The translations under genes and the position numbers were made by a program. From Paracoccaceae bacterium (GTDB taxonomy: Bacteria; Pseudomonadota; Alphaproteobacteria; Rhodobacterales; Rhodobacteraceae), in contig WGNF01000006.1 of assembly GCA_016124615.1 (NCBI GenBank), positions 62,001 through 126,000 on the forward strand: DNA of 64,000 bases, read 5' to 3'. This document shows positions 9,781-19,374 of the stretch, in pieces. The notes under the pieces were generated by a model. That model made no database searches. It had not been told where the DNA came from and saw only the letters and a program-made list of their open reading frames with translations. Positions within the stretch are counted from its first letter, which is position 1. Each line of letters opens with the position of its first letter.

Positions 9781-10143
9781 CTTGTTTCTCCTTTAAAATT
9801 GAAGTTCAAAATGGTGACTCTCCCATAGCACGAAATCGCAATCCCGGCGCCGGCAGGGACGGCCCCGCGACTGCGGCTGGGCCATTTCTGGCCGAGCGGC
9901 GATCCGGCGGGGCGGCCGATAAGTCCAGCTTGCGGCCGAGAGGGGCGCAAGGTTTTGGAAAGGCGGGAAAACTGGCGTACCGATTGCACACCGATCTTGC
10001 ACCGATTTCGCACCGATGCTGACACCGTATTCGCGGCTGCGTGCGGGCGTGGCGAAATTGACCTGGATCATGGTGGCGCACCTGCGGCGAGCCCAGAATC
10101 CGGGTCCGCGCCAGGTGCGCCAAGGAGTCCTGAGGGGGGTGAG
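9781..10143. other. Intergenic region between divergent lectin and small secreted protein genes
   Basis: A 363-base stretch without a convincing gene. The left end carries the leader of the minus-strand lectin gene, including its AAAGGAG ribosome site. The AT-richer segment at about 9785-9830 is the likely lectin promoter region, though I could not fix -35/-10 elements. Bases 9979-10017 hold four phased ACCGAT repeats, listed separately. The right end carries a purine-rich ribosome site (GAGGGGGGTGAG) for the gene at 10144. Confidence 0.5.
9979..10022. repeat. Four tandem 11-bp ACCGAT repeats
   Basis: The hexamer ACCGAT occurs at 9979, 9990, 10001 and 10012, exactly 11 bases apart. The wider unit is ACCGATNNNGC. 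A spacing of one helical turn puts each copy on the same face of the DNA, as in arrays of transcription-factor half-sites. It lies between two divergently transcribed accessory genes. The repeat is seen directly; the regulatory role is inference. Confidence 0.6.
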
Positions 10144-10371
10144 ATGTTCCGCAAAGTTCAAACGATGGTGGCCGCGATGATCCTTGCTGCGGTGGCGGCG
10201 TCGACGCTGGCGCCGGGCGCCGCGCTGGCGAAGGCGAGTTGCACGGACTGGATGGATCAGGGCGATGGCACGTCATGGGCCGAGTGTGTCGGCGATGACG
10301 GCGTGCAGCATTGCTACGTCATCAACAACGCGCCGGGTTCGGTGGCCCGCGAGGTTTCCTGCAGCGGCTGA
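10144..10371 (+). CDS. Small secreted Cys-containing protein, unknown function
   Basis: A 75-residue protein with a clear Sec signal peptide: a short basic start, a hydrophobic run and a cleavage-like ALA-KA near residue 30. The mature part is about 45 residues with four cysteines (CTDW, AECV, HCYV, SCSG), enough for two disulfides in the periplasm. I do not recognise a family. The ATG is preceded by a strong purine-rich ribosome site (GAGGGGGGTGAG). It lies in the accessory block between mraY and murD, reading toward murD, which starts 112 bases downstream. Confidence 0.6.
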   Translation: MFRKVQTMVAAMILAAVAASTLAPGAALAKASCTDWMDQGDGTSWAECVGDDGVQHCYVINNAPGSVAREVSCSG

Positions 10372-10483
10372 CGCGGCGCCATTCACCGAAGTTGACGCAA
10401 GAACCGGGTGCCGGGTCGCTGTTTGCTTGCGGAGGCGCACAACGGCGAGGCAATCTCGGCCCCGGTCAAGTTGGGGGCGACAG

Positions 10484-11887
10484 ATGATTCCGGTTCAGGG
10501 CTATGAGGGGCGCAAGGTTGCCGTGCTGGGGTTGGGCCGGTCCGGGTTGGCTGTCGCGCAGGCGCTGGCCGCGGGCGGGGCCGAGGCGCTTTTGTGGGAC
10601 GACAGCCCCGAGGCGCGCGCCAAGGCCGAACTGGCGGGGCTGCAGCTGACCGACCTGACGCGGGATCGGGCGCTGGACGGAGTGACGGCGCTGGTCGTTT
10701 CCCCCGGCATCCCGCATCTTTACCCCGCGCCGCACAAGATCATCGCCCGGGCGCTGGAGATCGGCGTGCCGGTCGATAATGACATCGGGCTGTTCTTTCG
10801 GTCCTGGGCCACCGCGGATTGGGACCGGTTCGAGCAGATGCCGAAGGTCGTGGCCGTCACCGGCTCGAACGGGAAATCGACCACCACGGCGCTGATCCAC
10901 CATATTCTGGAGGTTGCGGGGCGGCCGACGCAGATGGGCGGAAACATCGGGCGCGGGGTCTTCGACCTTGACCCGGCGGTGGATGGCGAGGTGGTGGTGC
11001 TGGAGTTGTCGTCGTACCAGACCGATCTGGCGCGCGCCCTGACCCCGGATGTGGCGGTGTTCACCAACCTCTCGCCCGACCATCTTGACCGGCACGGCGG
11101 CATCGGCGGCTATTTCGCGGCCAAGCGGCGGCTCTTTGCCGAAGGCGGCCCCGACCGCGCGGTGATCGGCGTCGACGAGGTGGAGGGGCGCTATCTGGCC
11201 AACCAGTTATCCGAAGGGGTGGCGGATGACCGGGTGATCCGGGTGTCGTCGGGGCAGAAGCTGGACGACGCGGGCTGGGCGGTCTTTGCGCGCAAGGGGT
11301 TTCTGGCCGAATGGCGGCGCGGCAAGCAGGTCGCATCCATCGACCTGCGCGCGGTGAAGGGGCTGCCGGGCGCCCACAACCACCAGAACGCCTGCGCGGC
11401 CTATGCGGCGGTGCGCACGCTGGGCCTTGCGCCGAAGCTGATCGAGGATGCGTTCCATTCGTTCGACGGTCTGCCGCACCGCAGCCAGATGGTGGGCGAA
11501 CGCGGCGGTGTGCGGTTCGTCAACGACTCCAAGGCGACCAACGTGGACAGCGCGGCCAAGGCATTGCAGGCCTTCCCGAAGATCCGCTGGATCGCCGGGG
11601 GCCTTGGCAAAGAGGGCGGTATCGCCGCGCTGGCGCCGTTCCTCGATTCGGTGGTGAAGGCCTACCTGATCGGCCATTCGGCGCGCGACTTCGCCCTGCA
11701 GATCGGCCAGACGCCGCACGAGATCTGCGAGACGATGGAACGCGCGGTGGCGCGGGCCGCGGAAGAGGCGCAGCCGGGCGAAACGGTATTGCTGGCCCCG
11801 GCGGCGGCGAGCTTTGACCAGTATCCGAACTTCGAAAAGCGGGGCGATGATTTCACCGCGCGGGTGAAGGCATTGATCGGGGGGTGA
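10484..11887 (+). CDS. murD: UDP-MurNAc-L-Ala:D-glutamate ligase MurD
   Basis: MurD adds D-glutamate to UDP-MurNAc-L-Ala. The 467-residue protein has an N-terminal Rossmann-like domain ([12 protein letters not shown]), VSPGIP, the ATP loop TGSNGKST near residues 126-133, the substrate loop [25 protein letters not shown] and a C-terminal domain with NDSKATN, all diagnostic. The ATG at 10484 is chosen because the conserved N-terminus begins within a few residues and TTGGGGGCG precedes it; a longer upstream frame overlaps the small secreted gene. It belongs to the dcw cluster but is separated from mraY by the accessory block. Confidence 0.96.
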   Translation: MIPVQGYEGRKVAVLGLGRSGLAVAQALAAGGAEALLWDDSPEARAKAELAGLQLTDLTRDRALDGVTALVVSPGIPHLYPAPHKIIARALEIGVPVDNDIGLFFRSWATADWDRFEQMPKVVAVTGSNGKSTTTALIHHILEVAGRPTQMGGNIGRGVFDLDPAVDGEVVVLELSSYQTDLARALTPDVAVFTNLSPDHLDRHGGIGGYFAAKRRLFAEGGPDRAVIGVDEVEGRYLANQLSEGVADDRVIRVSSGQKLDDAGWAVFARKGFLAEWRRGKQVASIDLRAVKGLPGAHNHQNACAAYAAVRTLGLAPKLIEDAFHSFDGLPHRSQMVGERGGVRFVNDSKATNVDSAAKALQAFPKIRWIAGGLGKEGGIAALAPFLDSVVKAYLIGHSARDFALQIGQTPHEICETMERAVARAAEEAQPGETVLLAPAAASFDQYPNFEKRGDDFTARVKALIGG

Positions 11888-11891
11888 GAGG

Positions 11892-12305
11892 GTGAGGCGA
11901 CTGGTTGTGATTGGCCTGACTGCGCTTGTTCTTGGCGTGATCCTTGGGTGGTCCTCGGAGCGCCAGATCGGCAATCTCTGGCGCATGATCTTCGGGCCGC
12001 CAATCTGGGTTACGGTCAGCCGATCCTGCAACGCTGGGCAGTCACACTGCATCTTCATCCGTCGCGAGATGCAGGAGACGCTCTACGCGGACGATCAGTT
12101 CTTTGTCTTCTGGTCACCCGAGGAAGCCACGCGAAACTTGCTGTCCTGGAGCAAGGGACATGGCCGCATTGAGTGCGATCCGGGCCTCGACCCCGAGATC
12201 AGTTGGCTCTCTCCGACAGAGGTTCGCCTTGCCCCCGGAGGGGTTATCGGCTGTCGCCTTCTTGGCGATGGTCCGAAGGGGATCACCGTCACGATCGCCC
12301 CTTAG
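11892..12305 (+). CDS. Small membrane-anchored protein between murD and ftsW, unknown
   Basis: A 137-residue protein with one N-terminal hydrophobic segment (about 4-20) that could be an anchor or an uncleaved signal, then a soluble region with four cysteines (SRSCNAGQSHC, IECD, IGCR). It starts with GTG four bases after the murD stop, so it is probably co-translated with murD. I do not recognise the family. Its codon use is visibly less GC-biased than its neighbours, which suggests recent acquisition. It is not part of the standard dcw gene set. Confidence 0.6.
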   Translation: MRRLVVIGLTALVLGVILGWSSERQIGNLWRMIFGPPIWVTVSRSCNAGQSHCIFIRREMQETLYADDQFFVFWSPEEATRNLLSWSKGHGRIECDPGLDPEISWLSPTEVRLAPGGVIGCRLLGDGPKGITVTIAP

Positions 12306-12417
12306 ACTCTGTTAGCCATGCGAAGGCTGCGGCTTTTCCCTAGCCATGTAGCGCCGTCTGGGATAATCTGGCCACGAGACCCGGAAAACCGGGCGCATCG
12401 AGGCAGAGCGGTATCAG

Positions 12418-13581
12418 ATGACGGAAATGGTGTTTGGCGCCGCGCCCGCGAGGGCAGGCGATCCTGTTCTTCCACGCTGGTGGCGCACGGTGGACCGCTG
12501 GTCGCTGGCCTGCATTTTGCTGCTGGTCGGGCTCGGGTTGCTGCTGGGTCTGGCCGCCTCGGTGCCGCTGGCCACCCGCAACGGATTGCCGCCGTTCCAC
12601 TATGTCGAGCGGCAGGCGATGTTCAGCGGTCTGGCGATGATCGCGATGTTCCTGACCTCGCTGATGTCGCCCGACATGGTGCGGCGGCTGGGGGTGCTGG
12701 GGTTCCTTCTGACCTTCGTGGCGCTGGCGCTGTTGCCGGTGCTGGGGTCGGATTTCGGCAAGGGCGCGGTGCGCTGGTACTCGCTGGGCTTCATCTCGGT
12801 GCAGCCGTCGGAGTTTCTCAAGCCGGGTTTTGTCGTCCTTTGCGCGTGGCTGATGGCCGCCAGCCAGGAAATCAACGGCCCGCCGGGCAAGGCGGCCTCG
12901 TTCGCGGTGGCAATCGTGGTGGTGGGTTTTCTGGCGATGCAGCCCGACTTCGGGCAGGCGGCGCTGGTGCTGTTCGCCTGGGGCGTGATCTACTTCGTCG
13001 CCGGGGCGCCGATCCTGTTGCTGGTGGGCGTGGCGGGGATGGTCGCCTCGGGCGGCATCGCGGCCTATACCTATTCTGACCACTTCGCCAAACGCATCGA
13101 CGGCTACATGAGCGCCGACATCGACCCGCGCACGCAGGTAGGTTACGCCGTGAACGCGATTCAAGAGGGCGGCTTCTTCGGCGTCGGCGTGGGCGAGGGG
13201 CAGGTGAAATGGCAGCTTCCCGATGCGCATACCGACTTCATCATCGCGGTCGCGGCCGAGGAATACGGCACGCTGATGGTGTTCTTCATCCTTGGTCTTT
13301 ACACCACCATCGTGGTGCGCTCATTGACCCGGCTGATGCGGGAACGTGACCCGTTCACCCGGCTGGCGGGTACCGGGCTGGCCTGCATCTTTGGCGTTCA
13401 GGCGCTGGTGAACACCTCGGTGGCGGTGCGGCTGCTGCCCGCCAAGGGGATGACGCTGCCCTTCGTCAGCTATGGCGGGTCGTCGCTGATCGCGACCGGC
13501 ATCACCGTGGGCATGCTGCTGGCGCTGACGCGCACCCGGCCGCAGGGCGACATCGGCGCCTTTTTCAAGCGGAGCCTCTGA
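12418..13581 (+). CDS. ftsW: Septal peptidoglycan glycosyltransferase FtsW
   Basis: A 387-residue SEDS-family membrane protein with about ten transmembrane segments that polymerises lipid II during septation together with FtsI. Conserved features include [19 protein letters not shown], the [10 protein letters not shown] segment, a large periplasmic loop with [15 protein letters not shown], and [15 protein letters not shown] near the C-terminus. The ATG gives the usual short cytoplasmic N-terminus. The stop shares one base with the murG ATG (TGATG), indicating coupled translation. Confidence 0.96.
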   Translation: MTEMVFGAAPARAGDPVLPRWWRTVDRWSLACILLLVGLGLLLGLAASVPLATRNGLPPFHYVERQAMFSGLAMIAMFLTSLMSPDMVRRLGVLGFLLTFVALALLPVLGSDFGKGAVRWYSLGFISVQPSEFLKPGFVVLCAWLMAASQEINGPPGKAASFAVAIVVVGFLAMQPDFGQAALVLFAWGVIYFVAGAPILLLVGVAGMVASGGIAAYTYSDHFAKRIDGYMSADIDPRTQVGYAVNAIQEGGFFGVGVGEGQVKWQLPDAHTDFIIAVAAEEYGTLMVFFILGLYTTIVVRSLTRLMRERDPFTRLAGTGLACIFGVQALVNTSVAVRLLPAKGMTLPFVSYGGSSLIATGITVGMLLALTRTRPQGDIGAFFKRSL

Positions 13582-14693
13582 TGGCGGGCGGCGCGACATC
13601 CGGCCGTCTGCTGCTGATTGCGGCGGGCGGCACCGGCGGGCATATGTTCCCGGCGCAGGCTTTGGCCGAGGCGATGGTGCGGCGTGGCTGGCGGGTGCGG
13701 CTGTCGACCGATGCGCGCGGCGCACGTTACACCGGCGGCTTCCCGCATGTCGTGGAAGTGGTTCAGGTCGGTTCTGCCACCTTTGCGCGCGGCGGCGCGC
13801 TGGCCAAGGCGCTGGTGCCGGTCCGCATTGCGGGTGGCGTGCTGGCCGCGCTGCGGGCGATGCTGCGCGATCCGCCTGCGGTGGTGGTGGGCTTCGGCGG
13901 CTATCCGACGATCCCGGCGCTGACGGCCGCGGTGCTAAGCGGGCGACCGCGGATGATCCATGAACAGAACGGCTTGCTGGGCAAGGTGAACACCCGGTTC
14001 GCCAGCCGGGTGAACGCCATCGCCTGCGGCACATGGCCGACCGCGCTGCCCGAAGGCGTGACGGGCGAGCATACCGGCAACCCGGTGCGTGCGGCGGTGC
14101 TGGATCGCGCCGGGGCGGCCTATATCCCGCCCGGCGACTACCCGATGAGCCTTGTGGTGATCGGCGGCAGTCAGGGCGCGCGCATCCTTGCCGATGTTGT
14201 GCCCGCCGCCGTCGCCGCCCTGCCGGAAAGCCTGCGCGCCAACCTGCGCGTCGCGCAGCAGGCGCGCGACGAGGATATGGAACGGGTCACCGCCGCCTAT
14301 GCCGCCGCTGGCATCCGGGCCGAGGTGCAGCCCTTCTTCGCCGACATCCCCCGCCGCCTGTCCGAGGCGCAACTGGTCATCAGCCGTTCCGGCGCCTCGT
14401 CGGTGGCCGATATCAGCGTGATCGGGCGCCCCTCGATCCTGATCCCCTATGCCGCCGCGACCGGCGATCACCAGACCGCCAATGCGCGCGGGTTGGTGGA
14501 CGCGGGTGCGGCGATCCTGATCCCTGAATCCGCGCTCGACGCGGCCAGCCTTTCGGCGCAGATCGCGACCGTCCTCGGTAACCCGCAGGGTGCCGCGCGG
14601 ATGGCGGCGGGCGCGCTGTCCTGCGGCCGCCCCGATGCCACCGAACGGCTGGTGGACATGGTCGAGCGCCTTGCACAGAAAGCCCCTACATGA
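13581..14693 (+). CDS. murG: UDP-GlcNAc:lipid I N-acetylglucosaminyltransferase MurG
   Basis: MurG is the peripheral inner-membrane GT28 enzyme that converts lipid I to lipid II. The 370-residue protein starts with the donor-independent glycine loop [12 protein letters not shown] and contains [21 protein letters not shown], the GNPVR motif and the second glycine-rich loop VIGGSQGA. The UDP-GlcNAc-binding region ([10 protein letters not shown] and [14 protein letters not shown]) is intact. It is coupled to ftsW at its start and overlaps murC by 4 bases. Confidence 0.97.
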   Translation: MAGGATSGRLLLIAAGGTGGHMFPAQALAEAMVRRGWRVRLSTDARGARYTGGFPHVVEVVQVGSATFARGGALAKALVPVRIAGGVLAALRAMLRDPPAVVVGFGGYPTIPALTAAVLSGRPRMIHEQNGLLGKVNTRFASRVNAIACGTWPTALPEGVTGEHTGNPVRAAVLDRAGAAYIPPGDYPMSLVVIGGSQGARILADVVPAAVAALPESLRANLRVAQQARDEDMERVTAAYAAAGIRAEVQPFFADIPRRLSEAQLVISRSGASSVADISVIGRPSILIPYAAATGDHQTANARGLVDAGAAILIPESALDAASLSAQIATVLGNPQGAARMAAGALSCGRPDATERLVDMVERLAQKAPT

Positions 14694-16105
14694 ACGCAGC
14701 GACCAAACTTCCGGGCGAGCTTGGCCCCATCCACTTCGTCGGCATCGGCGGCATCGGCATGTCCGGCATCGCCGAGGTGCTGATGACGCTGGGCTACCGC
14801 GTGCAAGGCTCGGACGCGCGCGCTTCGAAGATCACCGAACGGTTGGTGACGCTGGGCGCGGTCTTTTTCGAGGGGCAGGCCGCCGGGAACCTGGGCGAGG
14901 CGGCGGTTGTGGTGATCTCCTCCGCCATCAAGAAGGGCAACCCGGAACTGGAAGAGGCGCGGCGGCGCAAGCTGCCGGTGGTGCGTCGGGCCGAGATGCT
15001 GGCCGAACTGATGCGGCTGAAGTCGAACATCGCCATCGCCGGCACGCATGGCAAGACCACGACCACGACGATGGTGGCGACGCTCCTGGACAAGGGCGGG
15101 TTCGATCCGACCGTGATCAACGGCGGCATCATCCACGCCTATGGCTCCAACGCGCGCGCCGGGGCAGGCGAATGGATGGTGGTCGAGGCGGATGAGTCGG
15201 ATGGCAGCTTCAACCGCCTGCCCGCCACCATCGCCGTGGTGACCAACATCGACCCCGAGCATATGGAACACTGGCACAGCTTTGACGCGCTGCGGCAGGG
15301 GTTCACCGATTTCGTGTCGAACATCCCGTTCTACGGGCTCGCCGTCTGCTGCACCGACCACCCCGAGGTGCAGGCGCTGGTCGGTCGCGTCACCGATCGC
15401 CGTTTTGCCACCTTCGGCTTCAACGCGCAGGCCGACGTGCGGGCGCTGAACCTGCGGTACGAGAACGGCACCGCGCATTTCGACGTCGCCTTGCAGGGCG
15501 AGGGGCATGACGAAAACGGCCAGCCGAGCCTGATCGAGGGCTGCACCCTGCCGATGCCGGGCGATCACAACGTGTCGAACGCGCTGGGTGCCATCGCCGT
15601 GGCCCGCCATCTGGGCATGAAGCGGGACGAGATCCGCGAGGCTCTGGCGGCATTCGGCGGCGTCAACCGGCGCTTTACCAAGGTGGCCGAGGTGAACGGC
15701 GTCACCATCATCGACGACTACGGCCACCATCCGGTCGAGATTGCGGCGGTGCTGAAGGCAGCGCGGCAGGCGACCAAGGGTCGGGTCATCGCGGTGCACC
15801 AGCCGCACCGTTATACCCGGCTCCATAACCTCTTCGAAGAGTTCTGCACCTGCTTCAACGAGGCCGACGTGGTCGCCATCGCCGAAGTCTATGCGGCCGG
15901 CGAAGACCCCATACCGGGCGCCAGCCGCGATGACCTTGTGGCCGGGCTGATCGCCCACGGCCACCGCCACGCCCGTGCCATTCTGGATGAAAGCGACCTC
16001 GCCCGGTTGGTGAAGGAACAGGCGCGGCCGGGCGACATGGTGGTCTGCCTCGGTGCCGGGTCGATCTCGACCTGGGCCAACGCGCTGCCGGGGCGGCTGA
16101 AATGA
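14690..16105 (+). CDS. murC: UDP-MurNAc:L-alanine ligase MurC
   Basis: MurC performs the first amino-acid addition to UDP-MurNAc. The 471-residue protein has the N-terminal [17 protein letters not shown] Rossmann motif, the ATP loop GTHGKTTTT beginning at residue 118, [18 protein letters not shown], the GVNRRF segment and [10 protein letters not shown]. The ATG overlaps the murG stop and the end overlaps the first DUF2484 gene, both as ATGA junctions. Confidence 0.97.
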   Translation: MNAATKLPGELGPIHFVGIGGIGMSGIAEVLMTLGYRVQGSDARASKITERLVTLGAVFFEGQAAGNLGEAAVVVISSAIKKGNPELEEARRRKLPVVRRAEMLAELMRLKSNIAIAGTHGKTTTTTMVATLLDKGGFDPTVINGGIIHAYGSNARAGAGEWMVVEADESDGSFNRLPATIAVVTNIDPEHMEHWHSFDALRQGFTDFVSNIPFYGLAVCCTDHPEVQALVGRVTDRRFATFGFNAQADVRALNLRYENGTAHFDVALQGEGHDENGQPSLIEGCTLPMPGDHNVSNALGAIAVARHLGMKRDEIREALAAFGGVNRRFTKVAEVNGVTIIDDYGHHPVEIAAVLKAARQATKGRVIAVHQPHRYTRLHNLFEEFCTCFNEADVVAIAEVYAAGEDPIPGASRDDLVAGLIAHGHRHARAILDESDLARLVKEQARPGDMVVCLGAGSISTWANALPGRLK

Positions 16106-16374
16106 CGGTGCTGCCCGCCCTTGTCGCCATCCTGTGGGTCTTCGCCGCGACCGGCACGGCCCTGCTGCCGATGCGGCGGCAGATGCTGCCGGGGCTGACG
16201 CTGCTGATTTCGGCGCCGGTACTGATGGTGTGGATCGGTTATGCCTACGGGCCCTGGTTCGCGGTCGTGGCGCTTTTCGCATTCCTCTCGATGTTCCGCC
16301 GCCCGCTTTACTACCTTACCCGCCGCGCGCTGGGCCTGCCGGTCGAACGGCCGCCGGGCCGGGAGGGGCGCTGA
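16102..16374 (+). CDS. DUF2484 family small membrane protein (copy 1)
   Basis: A 90-residue protein with about three transmembrane segments and a basic C-terminal tail. It matches the DUF2484 type seen beside murB in Rhodobacteraceae cell-wall clusters; family assignment is from memory of sequence style and location. It is joined to murC by ATGA and to the next gene by TGATG. The [22 protein letters not shown] segment aligns with [22 protein letters not shown] in the adjacent gene, so the two are paralogues. No biochemical function is known to me; the position suggests an envelope role. Confidence 0.75.
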   Translation: MTVLPALVAILWVFAATGTALLPMRRQMLPGLTLLISAPVLMVWIGYAYGPWFAVVALFAFLSMFRRPLYYLTRRALGLPVERPPGREGR

Positions 16375-16625
16375 TGGTGTCGCTTACCCTCGTCTGCATC
16401 TGGGTCGTGGTCGCCTCCGGCATCGCGATGAGTTCGGGCCGCTGGCACTGGCCCGCGGCCTATGGGCTGATCGCGGTCGGCATTCCGCTTCTGGGTTACG
16501 TCACCTATCAGAACGGCCCGTTGATCGGCCTTTTCGTGCTGGCAGGCGGCGTGTCGATGCTGCGCTGGCCGGTGCGGTTCTTTGGCCGCTGGGTGCTGCG
16601 GCAGGTGCGGGGGCGGGCGGAATGA
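16374..16625 (+). CDS. DUF2484 family small membrane protein (copy 2)
   Basis: An 83-residue protein with about three transmembrane helices. It contains the family-like stretch [20 protein letters not shown] followed by QNGP and SMLRWPVRF. It shares a stop/start TGATG with the first copy and an ATGA with murB, so murC, both DUF2484 genes and murB form one uninterrupted translational chain. Copy 2 looks closer to the family pattern I know than copy 1. Its function is unknown. Confidence 0.75.
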   Translation: MVSLTLVCIWVVVASGIAMSSGRWHWPAAYGLIAVGIPLLGYVTYQNGPLIGLFVLAGGVSMLRWPVRFFGRWVLRQVRGRAE

Positions 16626-17551
16626 CGCTGCCGCCGGTCCGCGGCACCCTCACGCCCGACCGCCCGCTGGCCGACCTGACTTGGCTGCGCGTCGGTGGTC
16701 CGGCGGACTGGCTGTTCCAACCTGCCGACCTTGAAGACCTTTGCGCGTTCCTGAAGGCGCTTGATCCAGAAGTGCCAGTCTTCCCGATGGGGGTCGGCTC
16801 GAACCTGATCGTGCGGGATGGCGGGTTGCATGCGGTGGTGATCCGGCTGGGGCGGGGGTTCAACGCCGTCAGCGTCGAGGGCACCCGTGTTACCGCCGGG
16901 GCCGCCGCACTGGATGCTCAGGTGGCCCGGAAAGCGGCCGAGGCAGGGGTGGACCTGACGTTCCTGCGCACCATTCCCGGCTCGATCGGCGGCGCGGTGC
17001 GGATGAATGCCGGGTGCTACGGGTCTTATGTGGCGGATCACTGCACCAGCGTGACCGCCGTCACCCGGCAGGGTGAGGTAGTGACACTTACCCCGGCCGA
17101 GATGGGGTTCGCCTACCGCCAAAGCGCGCTGCCCGAGGGCTGGGTGATCGTCGGGGCCAGCTTCGAAGGCCCGCACGGCGATCCGGCCATGCTGGACGCG
17201 GTGATGGCCGAGCAGATGGCGCGGCGCGATGCAAGCCAGCCGGTGAAGGACCGCAGCGCCGGATCGACCTTCCGAAACCCGGCCGGGTTTTCCTCGACCG
17301 GGCGCGCCGATGACACGCATGAGTTGAAGGCCTGGGCGCTGATCGACAAGGCGGGGCTGCGCGGCGCCCGGCGGGGCGGCGCGCAAATGTCGCCGAAACA
17401 TCCGAATTTTCTGATCAATACCGGTGGCGCCACGGCCGCAGACCTCGAAGGACTTGGCGAGGAGGTCCGAAAAAGGGTTTTCCAAGACTCGGGTCTGTTG
17501 CTACAGTGGGAGATCATGAGGGTCGGCGAACCGGCCCCTGAAAACGAATAA
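16622..17551 (+). CDS. murB: UDP-N-acetylenolpyruvoylglucosamine reductase MurB
   Basis: MurB is the FAD/NADPH enzyme that forms UDP-MurNAc. The 309-residue protein contains the FAD-binding [14 protein letters not shown] and [11 protein letters not shown] segments, [18 protein letters not shown], and the catalytic serine region [11 protein letters not shown]. The C-terminal [16 protein letters not shown] is typical of the type IIa-like short enzyme. The ATG overlaps the upstream stop (ATGA); a longer open frame runs back through the two small genes but lacks homology there. Confidence 0.96.
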   Translation: MTLPPVRGTLTPDRPLADLTWLRVGGPADWLFQPADLEDLCAFLKALDPEVPVFPMGVGSNLIVRDGGLHAVVIRLGRGFNAVSVEGTRVTAGAAALDAQVARKAAEAGVDLTFLRTIPGSIGGAVRMNAGCYGSYVADHCTSVTAVTRQGEVVTLTPAEMGFAYRQSALPEGWVIVGASFEGPHGDPAMLDAVMAEQMARRDASQPVKDRSAGSTFRNPAGFSSTGRADDTHELKAWALIDKAGLRGARRGGAQMSPKHPNFLINTGGATAADLEGLGEEVRKRVFQDSGLLLQWEIMRVGEPAPENE

Positions 17552-17581
17552 GAACGGGCACGAAGCCCGGATGAGGCACAA

Positions 17582-18505
17582 GTGGCGGGCATGTCGAGCA
17601 GGGCAGCCTTCCGTGTCGCGGTATTGATGGGGGGGCCTTCCGCCGAGCGGGAGGTGTCACTCGTCACAGGGCGCGAATGCGCCATCGCGCTTCGGAAGGC
17701 CGGATATGATGCGATCGAACTGGACGCGGGTCCGGATCTGGTCGCACGTCTGGCTGAAATCTCTCCGGATGTCTGCTTCAACGCGCTGCACGGCCGCTGG
17801 GGCGAGGATGGCTGCGTGCAGGGCCTGCTGGAATGGCTGCGGCTTCCCTACACGCATTCCGGCGTGCTGGCCTCGGCGCTGGCGATGGACAAGACGCGCA
17901 GCAAGGCGGCGTTTCGCGCCGCTGGCCTGCCGGTGGCGGAAAGTGTGATCGCCAGCAAGGCCGAGGTCGAGCGCCATCACGTGATGGCGCCGCCCTATGT
18001 GGTGAAGCCGAACAGCGAAGGGTCTTCGGTCGGGGTCTACCTCGTGCCGGAAGGTGCCAACGCGCCGCCAAAGCTTGGCCCCGAGATGCCCGAGCATGTG
18101 ATGGTCGAGGCCTATGTGCCGGGGCGCGAGTTGACGGTGACGGTGATGGATGGGCGGGCGTTGACCGTGACCGACATCATTGCGCCGGGCTGGTACGACT
18201 ACCACGCCAAATATGCCCCCGGAGGCTCGCGCCATGTGGTGCCGGCGGATCTTCCGGCCGAGATTTTCGCCGCCTGCCTCGACTATGCCGCCCGCGCGCA
18301 TGACTGCCTTGGCTGCCGGGGCGTCAGCCGGTCCGACCTGCGCTGGGACGAGGCGAAGGGGCTGGACGGCCTGATCCTGCTGGAGACCAACACCCAACCC
18401 GGCATGACGCCGACCTCGCTTTCGCCCGAGCAGGCGCAGCATATCGGAATGTCCTTCCCCGACTTCTGCCGCTGGATCGTGGAGGACGCATCATGCAACC
18501 GGTGA
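17582..18505 (+). CDS. ddl: D-alanine:D-alanine ligase
   Basis: Ddl makes the D-Ala-D-Ala dipeptide used by MurF. The 307-residue ATP-grasp protein has the N-terminal [14 protein letters not shown] motif, [27 protein letters not shown] for ATP binding, and the metal/substrate motif [20 protein letters not shown]. The chosen start is GTG with GAGG five bases upstream; an ATG three codons later is possible. It overlaps ftsQ by 13 bases. Confidence 0.95.
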   Translation: MAGMSSRAAFRVAVLMGGPSAEREVSLVTGRECAIALRKAGYDAIELDAGPDLVARLAEISPDVCFNALHGRWGEDGCVQGLLEWLRLPYTHSGVLASALAMDKTRSKAAFRAAGLPVAESVIASKAEVERHHVMAPPYVVKPNSEGSSVGVYLVPEGANAPPKLGPEMPEHVMVEAYVPGRELTVTVMDGRALTVTDIIAPGWYDYHAKYAPGGSRHVVPADLPAEIFAACLDYAARAHDCLGCRGVSRSDLRWDEAKGLDGLILLETNTQPGMTPTSLSPEQAQHIGMSFPDFCRWIVEDASCNR

Positions 18506-19374
18506 ACGTGTTCCGTCGCGATCCTGCGCCCAGCCGGATGGCCTACCGGATGCAGCGGCTTTGGCTGACGCCCCTGTTCCGCGTCTTCTTGCGCCACATC
18601 CTGCCGGCCCTGATCGTCGTGCTGGTCTTCGCGGTCTACTTCGGCAGTGCGCAGCGCCGCGCCGCGCTGGTGACCCAGTTCGACACCCTGCGCACCGAGA
18701 TCGAGCACCGGCCCGAGTTCATGGTGTCGATGATGTCGATCGAGGGCGCCTCGCCCGCGCTGGGCGATGCGGTGCGTGCGATGCTGGCGATCAAGTTTCC
18801 GCAAAGTTCGTTCGACATCGACCTGGAGGCGACGCGGGCCAAGATCGAGGCGCTGGACGCCGTCGCCTCGGCCGATCTGCGGGTCGTGCCGGGCGGCGTG
18901 TTGCAGGTGACGATCCGCGAGCGTGAGGCGGCGATGGTCTGGCGCACCCGTGACGGGCTGGTGTTGCTGGACCCGACAGGGCACCGGGTGGCGGAACTGA
19001 CCGACCGGGCGGCGCGGGCCGAATTGCCGCTGATCGCGGGCGACGGGGCCGATCAGGCGGTGCCCGAGGCGCAGGCGATCCTTGCGGCGGCGGGGCCGCT
19101 GGCGACGCGCATCCGCGGCCTTGTGCGGATCGGCGACCGGCGGTGGGACGTGATGCTGGATCGCGACCAGACCATCCTGCTGCCCGAAACCGATCCGGTG
19201 ACGGCGTTCGAGCGGGTGATCGCGCTTGACCAGTCGCAGGGCCTGCTGGCCCACGACATCGTCGCCGTCGACATGCGCCTGCCCGATCGCCCGGTGCTGC
19301 GCCTTTCCGCCGATGCCTTTGCGGCCCGCCAGAAGGCCTTTGGACTCAAGCCGACAGGAGCCGTCAGCAAATGA
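18493..19374 (+). CDS. ftsQ: Cell division protein FtsQ
   Basis: A 293-residue bitopic protein. Its cytoplasmic N-terminus of about 35 residues is followed by one membrane helix (about 35-52), a POTRA-like domain (about 75-145, including [13 protein letters not shown] and [10 protein letters not shown]) and a beta domain ending with [13 protein letters not shown]. FtsQ links FtsL/FtsB and FtsA functions at the division site. It overlaps ddl and shares an ATGA with ftsA, the canonical ddl-ftsQ-ftsA-ftsZ order. Confidence 0.94.
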   Translation: MQPVNVFRRDPAPSRMAYRMQRLWLTPLFRVFLRHILPALIVVLVFAVYFGSAQRRAALVTQFDTLRTEIEHRPEFMVSMMSIEGASPALGDAVRAMLAIKFPQSSFDIDLEATRAKIEALDAVASADLRVVPGGVLQVTIREREAAMVWRTRDGLVLLDPTGHRVAELTDRAARAELPLIAGDGADQAVPEAQAILAAAGPLATRIRGLVRIGDRRWDVMLDRDQTILLPETDPVTAFERVIALDQSQGLLAHDIVAVDMRLPDRPVLRLSADAFAARQKAFGLKPTGAVSK

